The notes under the pieces are model-generated. The model was not told the DNA's origin and searched no databases. It saw nothing but the letters and a program-made list of their open reading frames with translations. Shown in pieces: positions 27,691 to 34,582 of a DNA stretch of 64,000 nt. The stretch is from the NCBI RefSeq assembly GCF_003609605.1, contig NZ_MCHY01000006.1, positions 310,001 to 374,000 on the forward strand, written 5' to 3'. The translations under genes were made by a program, and so were the position numbers. This DNA is from Ammoniphilus oxalaticus (lineage in GTDB: Bacteria > Bacillota > Bacilli > Aneurinibacillales > RAOX-1). Each line of letters begins with the position of its first letter. Position 1 is the first letter of the stretch.

Positions 27691-27951
27691 GGGGATAGGC
27701 TTTGTTTGAGAAGGAAGCGGGGAGATTTGTAGCATCCTACAGAACAAAAAAGGAACGCATGTACGTGTGACATGAGTTCCTTTCCTCCGATTACGTAAAC
27801 GCATGTACGAGTGACATGAGTTGTACGTATCTCTTTTATAGTATTCATTATCGGCGGGAGGTATGCTCTTGTCAAGAAAAGCGGTGTGTAATATGGATTA
27901 TCAAAAGAAAACTGATTTAATTATTTGTTTCGATGAAAGCGGCAAACATGC
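27691..27951 (+). repeat. 260-bp direct repeat R2
   Basis: Second copy of R1 (20841-21102). Same hairpin, same paired ATGTACG(A/T)GTGACA units, same ribosome site and gene start. The R1-R2 interval spans the whole ECF locus and the broken Rpn genes. Confidence 0.85.
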
Positions 27952-28021
27952 CGGCAATCCCATTCAATTGATGGGCGTGCTAAGTATTCCGACTTCTATT
28001 CGGTATGTTGTTCAGGAATGA
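27869..28021 (+). pseudogene. Truncated DUF3800-like gene in R2
   Basis: 50 residues: LIICFDESGKHAGNPIQLMG then VLSIPTSIRYVVQE and a stop. Here the DESG motif of DUF3800 is intact, supporting the family call, but over 150 residues are missing. The stop lies next to the toxin promoter, so truncation may have been caused by arrival of the toxin locus. Confidence 0.6.
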
Positions 28022-28022
28022 A

Positions 28023-28051
28023 TAGACGTAGTAGGAGGGATTTGCTAGAAT
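28023..28051 (+). promoter_or_regulatory. Promoter of the type I toxin gene
   Basis: TAGACG (28023-28028), 17-bp spacer, TAGAAT (28046-28051) preceded by TGC, giving an extended -10. Confidence 0.6.
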
Positions 28052-28087
28052 AGAGGGGCAATTACATAAAGCAAGGTGGCGGCTGAA

Positions 28088-28105
28088 CTCCCTGCAAAAA
28101 GGGAG
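28088..28105 (+). promoter_or_regulatory. Hairpin sequestering the toxin ribosome site
   Basis: CTCCCT (28088-28093) pairs perfectly with AGGGAG (28100-28105), which is the toxin's Shine-Dalgarno (GGGAGGTGA). Such sequestration is typical of type I toxin mRNAs and keeps the full-length transcript poorly translated. Confidence 0.7.
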
Positions 28106-28114
28106 GTGAAGCTC

Positions 28115-28222
28115 ATGACGACATTCGAAGCAATTAGTTTGATCGCTAATTTTAGTTTAGTGCTAATAGCGTTGCTAACATTAGTTGTAAGCATTGTCGT
28201 CCATTTGAATAAAAAGAAATAG
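28115..28222 (+). CDS. Putative holin-like type I toxin (Hol_Tox family), 35 aa
   Basis: Sequence begins MTTFEAISLIANFSLVLIAL and ends VVHLNKKK. One membrane helix with a polar N-terminus and lysine tail matches the 'putative holin-like toxin' family (relatives of TxpA/BsrG/PepG1), which insert in the membrane. Start ATG 28115 lies 5-9 bases after GGGAGGTGA. It has its own promoter, a ribosome-site hairpin, a downstream terminator and a convergent antisense RNA candidate, so the locus looks complete and probably functional. Confidence 0.85.
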   Translation: MTTFEAISLIANFSLVLIALLTLVVSIVVHLNKKK

Positions 28223-28350
28223 CCACCTCTGCTCGCCAAAGTAAGGTGACTATTTCAGTTGCATATATAATTTGGTCAGCCGCACCTTTTTGCGGCATGT
28301 AGTTGCGTGGTCGGGCGTTGAATGAATCGCCCGACTTTTTTATTATCTTT
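28217..28350 (-). ncRNA. Candidate antisense antitoxin RNA of the type I toxin
   Basis: On the minus strand a TATAAT (28356-28351) would start an RNA near 28345. It would end at a hairpin whose arms are 28255-28244 and 28228-28217 (12 bp, one G-U pair on this strand only) followed by TTTCTTTTTATT. The RNA would overlap the 3' end of the toxin mRNA, as in txpA/RatA and bsrG/SR4. The -35 (TACATA) is weak. Start and existence are inferred. Confidence 0.55.
28310..28341 (+). terminator. Terminator of the toxin mRNA
   Basis: GTCGGGCG (28310-28317) and CGCCCGAC (28328-28335) followed by TTTTTT: a classic rho-independent terminator. A second small hairpin, GCCGCA/TGCGGC (28279-28296), precedes it. 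Confidence 0.88.
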
Positions 28351-28437
28351 ATTATACTATACATGTGTGTAGTTATGTACTTAGTTATACACATACATAC
28401 TATCATTACTTCTTGTAATACACAATATTTAAGTTTC

Positions 28438-28620
28438 CGTATGGAGCTGATTTTAACGGGCCGTTATTAGCTGTACCTTTGTCACTGGACCAGTCAGCAG
28501 TCGGATCATGTCAAAATCCTATGAGATATGGGAGTGCGATGACATCAAAGGCTTCCTTCTGGACTTGCGTGGGGTAATGGGTTCTTGAAACTGGATTTTA
28601 CCTATAACGTGTATGGAAGG
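28438..28620. repeat. Dispersed repeats within the decayed region
   Basis: Contains a degraded copy of the CCAGTC...TCGGATCATGTC element (28485-28520). It also holds a unit ending TTTTACCTATAACGTGTATG (28588-28615) that recurs at 29424-29492 with the preceding ACTTGCGT and GTTTTTGAAAC-type sequence. Confidence 0.5.
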
Positions 28621-28725
28621 TATGACTACACAGATGAAGAAATAAAAGGCGCGGCGCAGCTGCGGATCTTGTTTACGATGTTTAGGGATATACACGAAAA
28701 GAGTAGTGGTCTTAACAATTCCTGA
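28621..28725 (+). pseudogene. Internal fragment of a YhgA/Rpn-type gene
   Basis: Reads YDYTDEEIKGAAQLRILFTM then FRDIHEKSS, nearly the same as the SSYTDEKIKGEAQLRILFTM region of the pseudogene at 26554-27432. No start; truncated on both sides. Confidence 0.7.
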
Positions 28726-28825
28726 ATGTTCATAAATTGACTTAGCTCGCCGGTAATCGAAATATTGACTTTGCGATGAGGAAGTGCTTGTGGATGAACA
28801 GCCCACACTTTTGCTTGGTAATCAG
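28708..28825 (-). pseudogene. C-terminal gene fragment (copy 2 of the duplicated piece)
   Basis: Minus-strand KTDYQAKVWAVHPQALPHRK continues VNISITGELSQFMNIQELL, matching the fragment at 21174-21285. It is out of frame with the adjoining 28822-29211 gene, whose stop lies at the junction. Confidence 0.45.
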
Positions 28826-29211
28826 TTTTTAACCAGGATTGGTGAAACAAACTCATAGGAATCTGTCGCTAAAATTCCGCCTGTTGCCCGTAAAATGTCT
28901 ATTTCTGTACAATCTGATGAAAGTCCCAATTCTCGGAGTACTGATGGATAATCAGGTCTTCGGGAATCTGGTAAACGTCGCGCAAACGGTCCGAAAAGAT
29001 TACGGGAAGTATACGTCTTATTAGTATCTGGGAATGCTAAGTGAGGTCGATAGCCATTGTCCATAGCTTCTGCCAATTTTCTTCTATACCCATTTGTCGC
29101 ATATGAAAATGTATAGATGCCATCTTCAAGAAGTAACCTACCTACATGGTAATGCTGACGTGTCTCGACATTTTGCCAAATCAACCACAGCTCAAACGGT
29201 TTCATTCTCAT
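28822..29211 (-). CDS. Hypothetical protein, HIRAN-associated-like N-terminal domain, probably truncated
   Basis: 129 residues: FELWLIWQNVETRQHYHVGR, a GIYTFSYA strand, ARRLPDSRRPDY and ILRATGGILATDSYEFVSPI. From memory this matches the N-terminal region of longer bacterial proteins annotated as HIRAN-domain proteins; the HIRAN part itself is absent and the frame stops soon after YEFVSPI. GGGAGTGTG precedes the ATG. Either a short free-standing form or a truncated gene; the duplicated fragment at its 3' end favours truncation. Confidence 0.55.
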   Translation of the reverse strand: MRMKPFELWLIWQNVETRQHYHVGRLLLEDGIYTFSYATNGYRRKLAEAMDNGYRPHLAFPDTNKTYTSRNLFGPFARRLPDSRRPDYPSVLRELGLSSDCTEIDILRATGGILATDSYEFVSPILVKN

Positions 29212-29492
29212 GCGTTCACACTCCCTTCAAACCAATTTAAGATGCATGCTTTTCGGTAAAGCTACAAAAGTTCTTCTCTAAATCATATAGTTTAAGTGCC
29301 TAAATGTCACTCAGAAAACATTAACCGCCCACGGCGAGGTCTCACCAATCCCCAGTCGAATCCACAACAGAACACTTTAGCGCCTTACCTCGTTAGTGGG
29401 TTAATCCCTGCTCGAACTACATCAAAGACATCCTCCTAAGACTTGCGTTCATGGTTTTTGAAACCAAATTTTACCTATAACGTATATGAAAG
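29212..29492. repeat. Intergenic repeats
   Basis: Holds AACCGCCCACGGC with CCCCAGTCGAAT (29322-29362, dispersed repeat family) and the second copy of the TTTTACCTATAACGT(A/G)TATG unit (29424-29492). No gene. Confidence 0.5.
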
Positions 29493-29509
29493 GAGGGGGT
29501 GATAATTTG

Positions 29510-29611
29510 ATGTGTCTGATTGAGCGTATCATTCTTATTGCTTTAGATTTTTACGGTCAATATCATTTGAAGAAGGAGACAAAGGACTCTAATGATGTCA
29601 TCCTTTCATAA
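29510..29611 (+). CDS. Very small ORF with strong ribosome site (33 aa)
   Basis: ATG 29510 lies 10 bases after AAAGGAGGGGG. Peptide starts MCLIERIILIALDFYGQYHL and ends in a charged tail. The N-terminal half is hydrophobic. Unrecognised; the ribosome site is the main support. Confidence 0.4.
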   Translation: MCLIERIILIALDFYGQYHLKKETKDSNDVILS

Positions 29612-29625
29612 ATGATCACCGTGAT

Positions 29626-29784
29626 ATGGATTTGGAAAATGAGGGGGGCGGGGTGAGCTGGCTCAATAGTAAATGGTTCGGCAAGATTTTTTTGACTGCA
29701 TGCAGGTTATTTTTAATTTTGTCTGCGGTGGGATTTATTTTTGTTGGTGGGTACATCTTTATGTTATTTCTTAGTGAACTTTAG
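29626..29784 (+). CDS. Small hypothetical membrane protein (52 aa)
   Basis: A polar N-terminus (SWLNSKWFGKI) followed by one long hydrophobic helix (FLTACRLFLILSAVGFIFVG and on to the C-terminus). GTG 29653 after GAGGGGGG is an equally likely start. It follows the preceding small ORF by 14 bp and could share its transcript. Unrecognised. Confidence 0.45.
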   Translation: MDLENEGGGVSWLNSKWFGKIFLTACRLFLILSAVGFIFVGGYIFMLFLSEL

Positions 29785-29892
29785 ATTGGTTTCTCCCTCG
29801 CTTATTTGTATTGATGGAAATTGCAAAGATTACGAAATCCATGCTATGGCGCTTCACTCCGTGAAGCGCTATAGCTTTATTCAAGGGTTTTC

Positions 29893-30068
29893 ATGGCAAA
29901 GACGAAGCTGAGTAAAGGATGATGCAGTTTATTGACACCGATACGTTGGAATCATTGGAAGTGGCGCGTAATGCTATAAGGGAAGGGTTGGAAGCCGAGG
30001 TAATCGCAAAATTAACTGGATTTTCAAAAAGCGAAATCGAAAAGATAGCCGAAGATATGGAGAACTAG
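29893..30068 (+). pseudogene. YhgA/Rpn-type relic with internal deletion
   Basis: MAKTKLSKG, a broken junction, QFIDTDTLES, then directly the C-terminal REGLEAEVIAKLTGFSKSEI and a stop. The first 50 bp and the deletion junction match those of the pseudogene at 26554, so both descend from one already-damaged copy. Confidence 0.75.
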
Positions 30069-30155
30069 GAAGTAATTGGCTTTGTCTGGGAGATGTTCGA
30101 TGTTAGTTTACCAAAATATCGGTACAGGTCCCAAAATCTACTGATCGGCGCTATG

Positions 30156-30199
30156 CCTCTATCGAATATCGGATCTATTCAATTGCTATTCGACAGAGG
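30156..30199 (-). terminator. Hairpin downstream of the YvrJ gene
   Basis: CCTCTATCGAATA (30156-30168) pairs, with one mismatch, with TATTCGACAGAGG (30187-30199). No T-run on the minus strand, so termination is uncertain. Confidence 0.4.
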
Positions 30200-30240
30200 G
30201 TTAGCGTCCATTGGCGCTTGAGCGTGTAAAGTTCCCCCGT

Positions 30241-30408
30241 CTACGTTTCCTTTTGCGCAGTGGCCTGGCTTTGGATCGCCTGGGTCATTGCGGTGATCGA
30301 TGCGGTGAGTGTTTCGATGCGGCTTTCAACGCGGGTGAGCAGATACCAGGAAACGAAGATGGGGAAACCTAGGTTGCTGATCCACTGGATGAGGTCCAGA
30401 TGTTCCAT
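30241..30408 (-). CDS. YvrJ family protein (55 aa)
   Basis: Reads MEHLDLIQWISNLGFPIFVS then WYLLTRVESRIETLTASI: one membrane helix followed by an amphipathic coiled coil, the YvrJ pattern (similar to small phage BhlA/UviB proteins). AAAGGGGGG lies about 8 bases before the ATG. Function unknown. Last gene of the YvrJ-DUF2922-DUF1659 trio. Confidence 0.85.
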   Translation of the reverse strand: MEHLDLIQWISNLGFPIFVSWYLLTRVESRIETLTASITAMTQAIQSQATAQKET

Positions 30409-30456
30409 GCTGTAGGTCCCCCCTTTGTTTTTGGGTTGTTTTAGATTTTTCTTAAA

Positions 30457-30687
30457 TTAAGCTTCTTGAACATCAAATGGTGTGACTGTGCGATGCGTGA
30501 TCGCGGCTCCTTTGATCGAGACGATGCCGAATAGATCGGCGCCAATTTCGAGGACTTCTTCCATTTGCTGTTTGACTTCAGCGTCCGTGACATCTTCCCT
30601 TGCGGCGGGAATTTCAAATTTCACGGTGGTTCCATCGTCTTTTGCAAAATACAAAGCGATGACGGTTTCGTCAATTTCACGAGGCAT
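30457..30687 (-). CDS. DUF2922 family protein
   Basis: 76 residues from ATG 30687 (MPREIDETVIALYFAKDDGT), chosen because AAGGAGGTG lies just upstream. IPAAREDVTDAEVKQQMEEV and IVSIKGAAITHRTVTPFDV match DUF2922. Small soluble protein of unknown role that habitually accompanies DUF1659 and YvrJ genes in Bacillales. Confidence 0.88.
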   Translation of the reverse strand: MPREIDETVIALYFAKDDGTTVKFEIPAAREDVTDAEVKQQMEEVLEIGADLFGIVSIKGAAITHRTVTPFDVQEA

Positions 30688-30777
30688 GAGGCGCACCTCC
30701 TTTCGTGAGGAAATAGTCGTGAGGCGGGTCAACCGAGGCGGTTAACGGAAGGACATGGGACTTAGTTTGGATTTCAG

Positions 30778-31002
30778 TTACATGCGAATGACTTCGGATT
30801 CAGTCGCTAAGATCACGCGATCCAGCGGCAATTCAGATAGGACGGCGAGGGCGTCGCCAAAGGCTTGGACATTATCCAATGTCGCAAATTCGGAGTTGAC
30901 GTTTTTGTATGAGCGGCTTTTGAAGATCGGTTTGCCCAAATCGCTGACTCCGACGAGAAACCCAAGCTTAATTTGCTTATTGTCTTTTGTCGTGTACATC
31001 AT
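30778..31002 (-). CDS. DUF1659 family protein
   Basis: 74 residues, MMYTTKDNKQIKLGFLVGVS and FKSRSYKNVNSEFATLDNVQ, a clear DUF1659 sequence. GGGAGGTGA lies 9 bases before the ATG. First gene of the trio, with its own promoter at 31132-31160. Confidence 0.88.
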   Translation of the reverse strand: MMYTTKDNKQIKLGFLVGVSDLGKPIFKSRSYKNVNSEFATLDNVQAFGDALAVLSELPLDRVILATESEVIRM

Positions 31003-31131
31003 CTTGTTTCACCTCCCTTCAATTGGTTGTCTGAAGCTGTAGGGATACCTATACCCCTAGAGGAACGGGTCTGACCCCGGTCGGAACTTGTCGAACCTTG
31101 TCGACCAACCTCCTTTCGCTTCATTGATTTA

Positions 31132-31160
31132 AGTATAGCGCCTTTCGATTACCTTGTAAA
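31132..31160 (-). promoter_or_regulatory. Strong sigma-A promoter of the DUF1659-DUF2922-YvrJ trio
   Basis: Minus strand TTTACA (31160-31155), 17-bp spacer, TATACT (31137-31132). The leader to the DUF1659 start is about 120 bases and contains a GGTATACC-type hairpin. Confidence 0.75.
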
Positions 31161-31161
31161 C

Positions 31162-31179
31162 AATTATTTTAAAATAATT
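31162..31179. promoter_or_regulatory. Perfect 18-bp palindrome abutting the -35
   Basis: AATTATTTTAAAATAATT, one base upstream of the -35 on the minus strand. Candidate operator, perhaps for the XRE protein encoded at 33219-33518, or an UP-like element. Confidence 0.55.
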
Positions 31180-31201
31180 TATTATTTTGAGTACAAAAGC
31201 A

Positions 31202-31873
31202 TCACCTCCTTAAATTGACACGTCGAGCGAGTTCTTCCCATTTGACGTCATAGCCTAACGCCTCCGCGACTTTGCGGATCGGGGCGTAGGTCAGTCCATT
31301 TTCAATAAACCCCATCGCGATCGGGCGGCCATTGTCACAAATCGAAACGAGCGATTTTTCTGTTTGCAAATCTTTCATGAGTAGGGTCCATGGAAAAAGC
31401 GGACCCGGGCAATACACTTTGTTCACGGAATCGATTTCGTTGTGTCCGATGATGTAATCGCGGGTAAGCGGGATCTGCCAACGGGCGGCGATCTGTTTGA
31501 TCAGCCAAAGTCCCGCCTGGTACTGCGCTTCATCGAGCGTGCCGCCGCGGTCTTTTCCTTCAAATTCAATCGTGATCGTGTAACGATTCGGATTGCCGCG
31601 CCGCTGTAAAATAAGCGGAGCGGTTGGCTTCAGGACCCGCCCGTTCGTCCAGGCGCCGTCGGTTTCTTTGACGTATTGATGGATCTCGCCGTTGCGCCCG
31701 ACACCGTAATGGCTGCTCACTTGGGTCGTTGGGTTTTGAAAATGGGCGAGCGTGCCCGCCATAAAACCGGCCATCGTATGCAACACGATTAACGGTGGAG
31801 TGGGCGGCAGGGTGGTTATGGAACGGACATTGGGTGTGAAGTTTGGGCTCGGTTTCCAGACAATCGGGTACAT
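31202..31873 (-). CDS. N-acetylmuramoyl-L-alanine amidase with C-terminal stalk-type domain
   Basis: 223 residues. Amidase_2 (PGRP-like) domain: zinc ligands H32 (VLHTMAG), H144 (IIGHNEID) and C155 (YCPGP). The C-terminal 50 residues (GLTYAPIRKVAEALGYDVKW) match the copper amine oxidase N-terminal-like stalk repeat. No signal peptide, as for phage endolysins released by a holin. AAAAGGAGG lies before the ATG. It sits in a compact minus-strand phage-like cluster. Confidence 0.9.
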   Translation of the reverse strand: MYPIVWKPSPNFTPNVRSITTLPPTPPLIVLHTMAGFMAGTLAHFQNPTTQVSSHYGVGRNGEIHQYVKETDGAWTNGRVLKPTAPLILQRRGNPNRYTITIEFEGKDRGGTLDEAQYQAGLWLIKQIAARWQIPLTRDYIIGHNEIDSVNKVYCPGPLFPWTLLMKDLQTEKSLVSICDNGRPIAMGFIENGLTYAPIRKVAEALGYDVKWEELARRVNLRR

Positions 31874-31916
31874 CCATAGATTCCTCCTTTTGTAAGTGGG
31901 TATTGTTTAATAGAAA

Positions 31917-32105
31917 TTAACGGAATCGATCAGTGGGCTGCCGTTGGGTATCGGTTGGCGGGTGTCTGCACCCAAAGTGATAAAAAGCGGGCGGTCCATA
32001 GACGCAAGGAACGAGATCCCCATTGAGAAACAGGGCTACAGTCAGCCCGCAGGCAGGGCAACGTTTATCGCCGTATGTGGGTTGCTTTGAAAGATATGGA
32101 TTCAT
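31917..32105 (-). CDS. Small Cys-rich protein (62 aa), zinc-ribbon-like
   Basis: CPACG near residue 17 and a distal FGCRHPP give a possible C-x2-C...C-x-H metal site. It overlaps the upstream replication-like gene by 4 bp (ATGA), so the pair is translationally coupled. Function unknown; DNA or RNA binding is a guess. Confidence 0.6.
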   Translation of the reverse strand: MNPYLSKQPTYGDKRCPACGLTVALFLNGDLVPCVYGPPAFYHFGCRHPPTDTQRQPTDRFR

Positions 32106-33091
32106 GAGCCTAACGCCTCCAATTTTTGCAAGAGATCAGCTGCGATTGCTTGTTGTTCGGGCGAGAGCTTGTCCTCTTTGTCGGTCACGAGACCGAGCTC
32201 TTGCCGCTGTTGTTGCTTGATCACCCATTCGGGCAGATCAGAATTGCGGCGTTGTGAGGATCGGGAAGGAAATCGTTTCGGACTTGTTCCTATGATTGGA
32301 GCAATTAACGGTAGAGCGGCTTCGCGTGAATCCCGCGTTTGCGGTGGCCGCTGTTGTTGCGCCGGTTTTTTCCGCGTGGGCTTGTTCCAATCGTTGAATA
32401 GCGCTTTAAGGAAGTAAGCGGAAAAATAGTGTCGATTGACGTTGTAAGTTAAGCATTTGGACAATGTGCGCAAAAAAGATGCCGTTGAATAGGCTGGGTG
32501 TTCGCAAACCTGTTCATAGACGTTGACAATACTAGAGAGATGGGTGATCGCTTCGGGAAGTTCGGTAAAAATCCCATCGCTTATTTCGGTCGGAAGCTGC
32601 TCCTCTTTTTCAGGGGGAGTCGCGTCGATGGTTGGTATAGTGGGAACGAAAGCGTGAATGGAGCTAGAGCTCTCAATAGGCTCGTTTAAATCGGGATCCG
32701 CTTGGTCTGTGTCGTGTTCAGCAGTGATTGGCGTTAATGGCAGCCGCGCTTTTTCAGGGCAATTTTGCGGGAAAGAGTAAACGATCAGGTGTGTTTCGCG
32801 ATTCGCTTGTTCGGTTCGTTTCAATTTGACAAGGCCATAGCGTGTGAGCGGCTTTAAGATTTTTTCGTAAAACGTATTTTTTCCGATAGCTAACTTTTTG
32901 ATCAATTGATTTAAGGAAGATTGCAAACAATACGGCTGCCCATTTGAAGTAGGATCCGTTTTCCAACTGTGAAATTTCAGCCAGCAGACAAAAGCGCGTT
33001 CTCCGAGTTTTTCGATCCAGTCGGACAGTACAATTGGATGCAGAGGGGGAATGGTAGAGTCTAATTTCATCATCGGAACAACAGCCTCCAT
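32102..33091 (-). CDS. Winged-helix protein resembling phage/plasmid replication initiators
   Basis: 329 residues. The N-terminal 110 (IVLSDWIEKLGERAFVCWLK, LIKKLAIGKNTFYEKILKPL, YGLVKLKR) look like the winged-helix domain of RepA_N/DnaD-type replication proteins. The middle is low-complexity and acidic; the C-terminus is basic, then helical (SPEQQAIAADLLQKLEAL). No helicase or primase motif. I infer a role in replication or partition of a former mobile element. Confidence 0.6.
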   Translation of the reverse strand: MEAVVPMMKLDSTIPPLHPIVLSDWIEKLGERAFVCWLKFHSWKTDPTSNGQPYCLQSSLNQLIKKLAIGKNTFYEKILKPLTRYGLVKLKRTEQANRETHLIVYSFPQNCPEKARLPLTPITAEHDTDQADPDLNEPIESSSSIHAFVPTIPTIDATPPEKEEQLPTEISDGIFTELPEAITHLSSIVNVYEQVCEHPAYSTASFLRTLSKCLTYNVNRHYFSAYFLKALFNDWNKPTRKKPAQQQRPPQTRDSREAALPLIAPIIGTSPKRFPSRSSQRRNSDLPEWVIKQQQRQELGLVTDKEDKLSPEQQAIAADLLQKLEALGS

Positions 33092-33218
33092 TATTTAGAA
33101 TGGCGATCAACTTTCCTTCCTGACAAGGGGTCGTGGAAGCCCTGTCAGGGAGGAAAGGAACGTAGTCTATTAAATCGACGTGACCCATAGCAGTAACTTT
33201 TTTAAAAAAGGGAAAGAA

Positions 33219-33518
33219 TTAGGACAGCTCCCACCGTCCATATGTTATGTAAGTAGACACTTTTAAAATGCTTTCTATCAGGGCGCGGAGTAACTCCCAT
33301 TCGGTGAGGTCGGCCTTCACAGCCTTGCCTTCGCACAAAACGACTAGGATATACGTAAGCGTTTGCAGTCTTGGACTTGTGCGCCTGCCTGATTCGATTT
33401 CCTCGATCGAGCGGATGCTGACTCTGGCAAGTGTAGACAACTGTTGGCGTGTATAATGTTGACGGAGACGAAGCGACTTTACGACGTAGGCAATTGTGCA
33501 TTTCTCATGATGACTCAT
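33219..33518 (-). CDS. XRE-family transcriptional regulator
   Basis: 99 residues from ATG 33518 (MSHHEKCTIAYVVKSLRLRQ), which suits AAAGGAGG ten bases upstream better than the ATG at 33527. Helix-turn-helix: HYTRQQLSTLARVSIRSIEE with IESGRRTSPRLQTL. The C-terminal tail is uncharacterised. It is the first gene of the phage-like cluster and its likely repressor. Confidence 0.85.
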   Translation of the reverse strand: MSHHEKCTIAYVVKSLRLRQHYTRQQLSTLARVSIRSIEEIESGRRTSPRLQTLTYILVVLCEGKAVKADLTEWELLRALIESILKVSTYITYGRWELS

Positions 33519-33527
33519 ATTCTTCAT

Positions 33528-34233
33528 TCCTCCTTTGTCTTAATCTAAATGTAAATCATACCGAGAAAAATTACCACAACATTATAATGTGGGTTTTTGA
33601 AATGGTTGTTAGTTTAGATTTATTCTAAAAAGGTAATCCGATTACTCCACAATCATCATCATCTATCATCTCTTTAATCTTTTAAATATTTTAATATATA
33701 TAGGGCGGACCAGTTCCAAAACGGAACCACGTGGAGTTTAAAATCCTGTTTGTTTACATAAGGGCACATGGGTGGAAAAGCAGGCGTAGCAACGGTTCGG
33801 GTGGGCAAGTAGCAATAGAAAAAGGGGCATCTTGATCGATTGGACCCCTTTGGGACTAGTACTAAACGGGAACCAGGTAGCGGGGTGTTGAGTGGATACT
33901 GGTTCTGGATTGGGACTGCTAGTCGGATCAGTCTGTATAACAAAACAAGCTCCTAAGACGCCAAGGACTTTATTTCGTTATACTTGGGCAGGCGCAAGAC
34001 GCGGGCGAACAAATGAAAGTAAGCGTATGATCAATCGACCTTGACGGCTTCCCCTTATAAAAAGCGCAAATCCTCGTTGAATTTAGGTGAAAGAGAAGAT
34101 GTCACATGAAGAAGACGATATGCGCTATAATAAGTCATAATACCCAATGTTTGGATGACTAAGCATAATCACCTATACTGGGCACCAACAGCGTGTTAAA
34201 ATAATTGAATATTTAGATTTGTGACTCTTCTAG
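33528..34233. other. Non-coding region of about 700 bp
   Basis: No supported gene. An 89-codon minus-strand frame at 33674-33943 has no ribosome site and an implausible composition. Probably the promoter region of the XRE operon followed by scar DNA. Confidence 0.5.
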
Positions 34234-34539
34234 AAGGTTGACTATGCAATTATTCATGATGGTTCGCCAGTAATTTTAATCGAAGCAAAATCTGTTAATG
34301 AAATTTTAGAAAAGCATGATTCACAATTATTTCGTTATTTTGGCACAACTTCAGCAAAATTCGCAATTCTAACGAATGGAATCATTTATCGTTTTTACAC
34401 TGATTTGGAAGAAAGGAACAAAATGGATACATCTCCATTTTTCGAATTTAATTTACTAGATTTAAAAGATAGCGCGATCCAGGAGCTTAAGCTTTATTTA
34501 AGAAGATTCGGGATGAGATTGCGGAATCAAACACATTGA
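34234..34539 (+). pseudogene. Remnant of a type I restriction HsdR N-terminal-domain gene
   Basis: 101 codons with no start: KVDYAIIHDGSPVILIEAKS, LFRYFGTTSAKFAILTNGII, FFEFNLLDLKDSAIQELKLY. This is the HSDR_N_2 PD-(D/E)XK domain (D of VDYAI, E-x-K of LIEAKS). A stop lies directly upstream and the reading frame slips near 34515. Stand-alone proteins of this type exist, so it may derive from one. Confidence 0.8.
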
Positions 34540-34582
34540 AAGTCTAATCGTTACGGATAAGAGATAGTTGGAGGGGATTTTC

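Noticed and set aside
33674-33943. 89-codon minus-strand frame in the 33.5-34.2 kb gap
   Set aside because: No ribosome site, no domain, composition unlike neighbouring genes.
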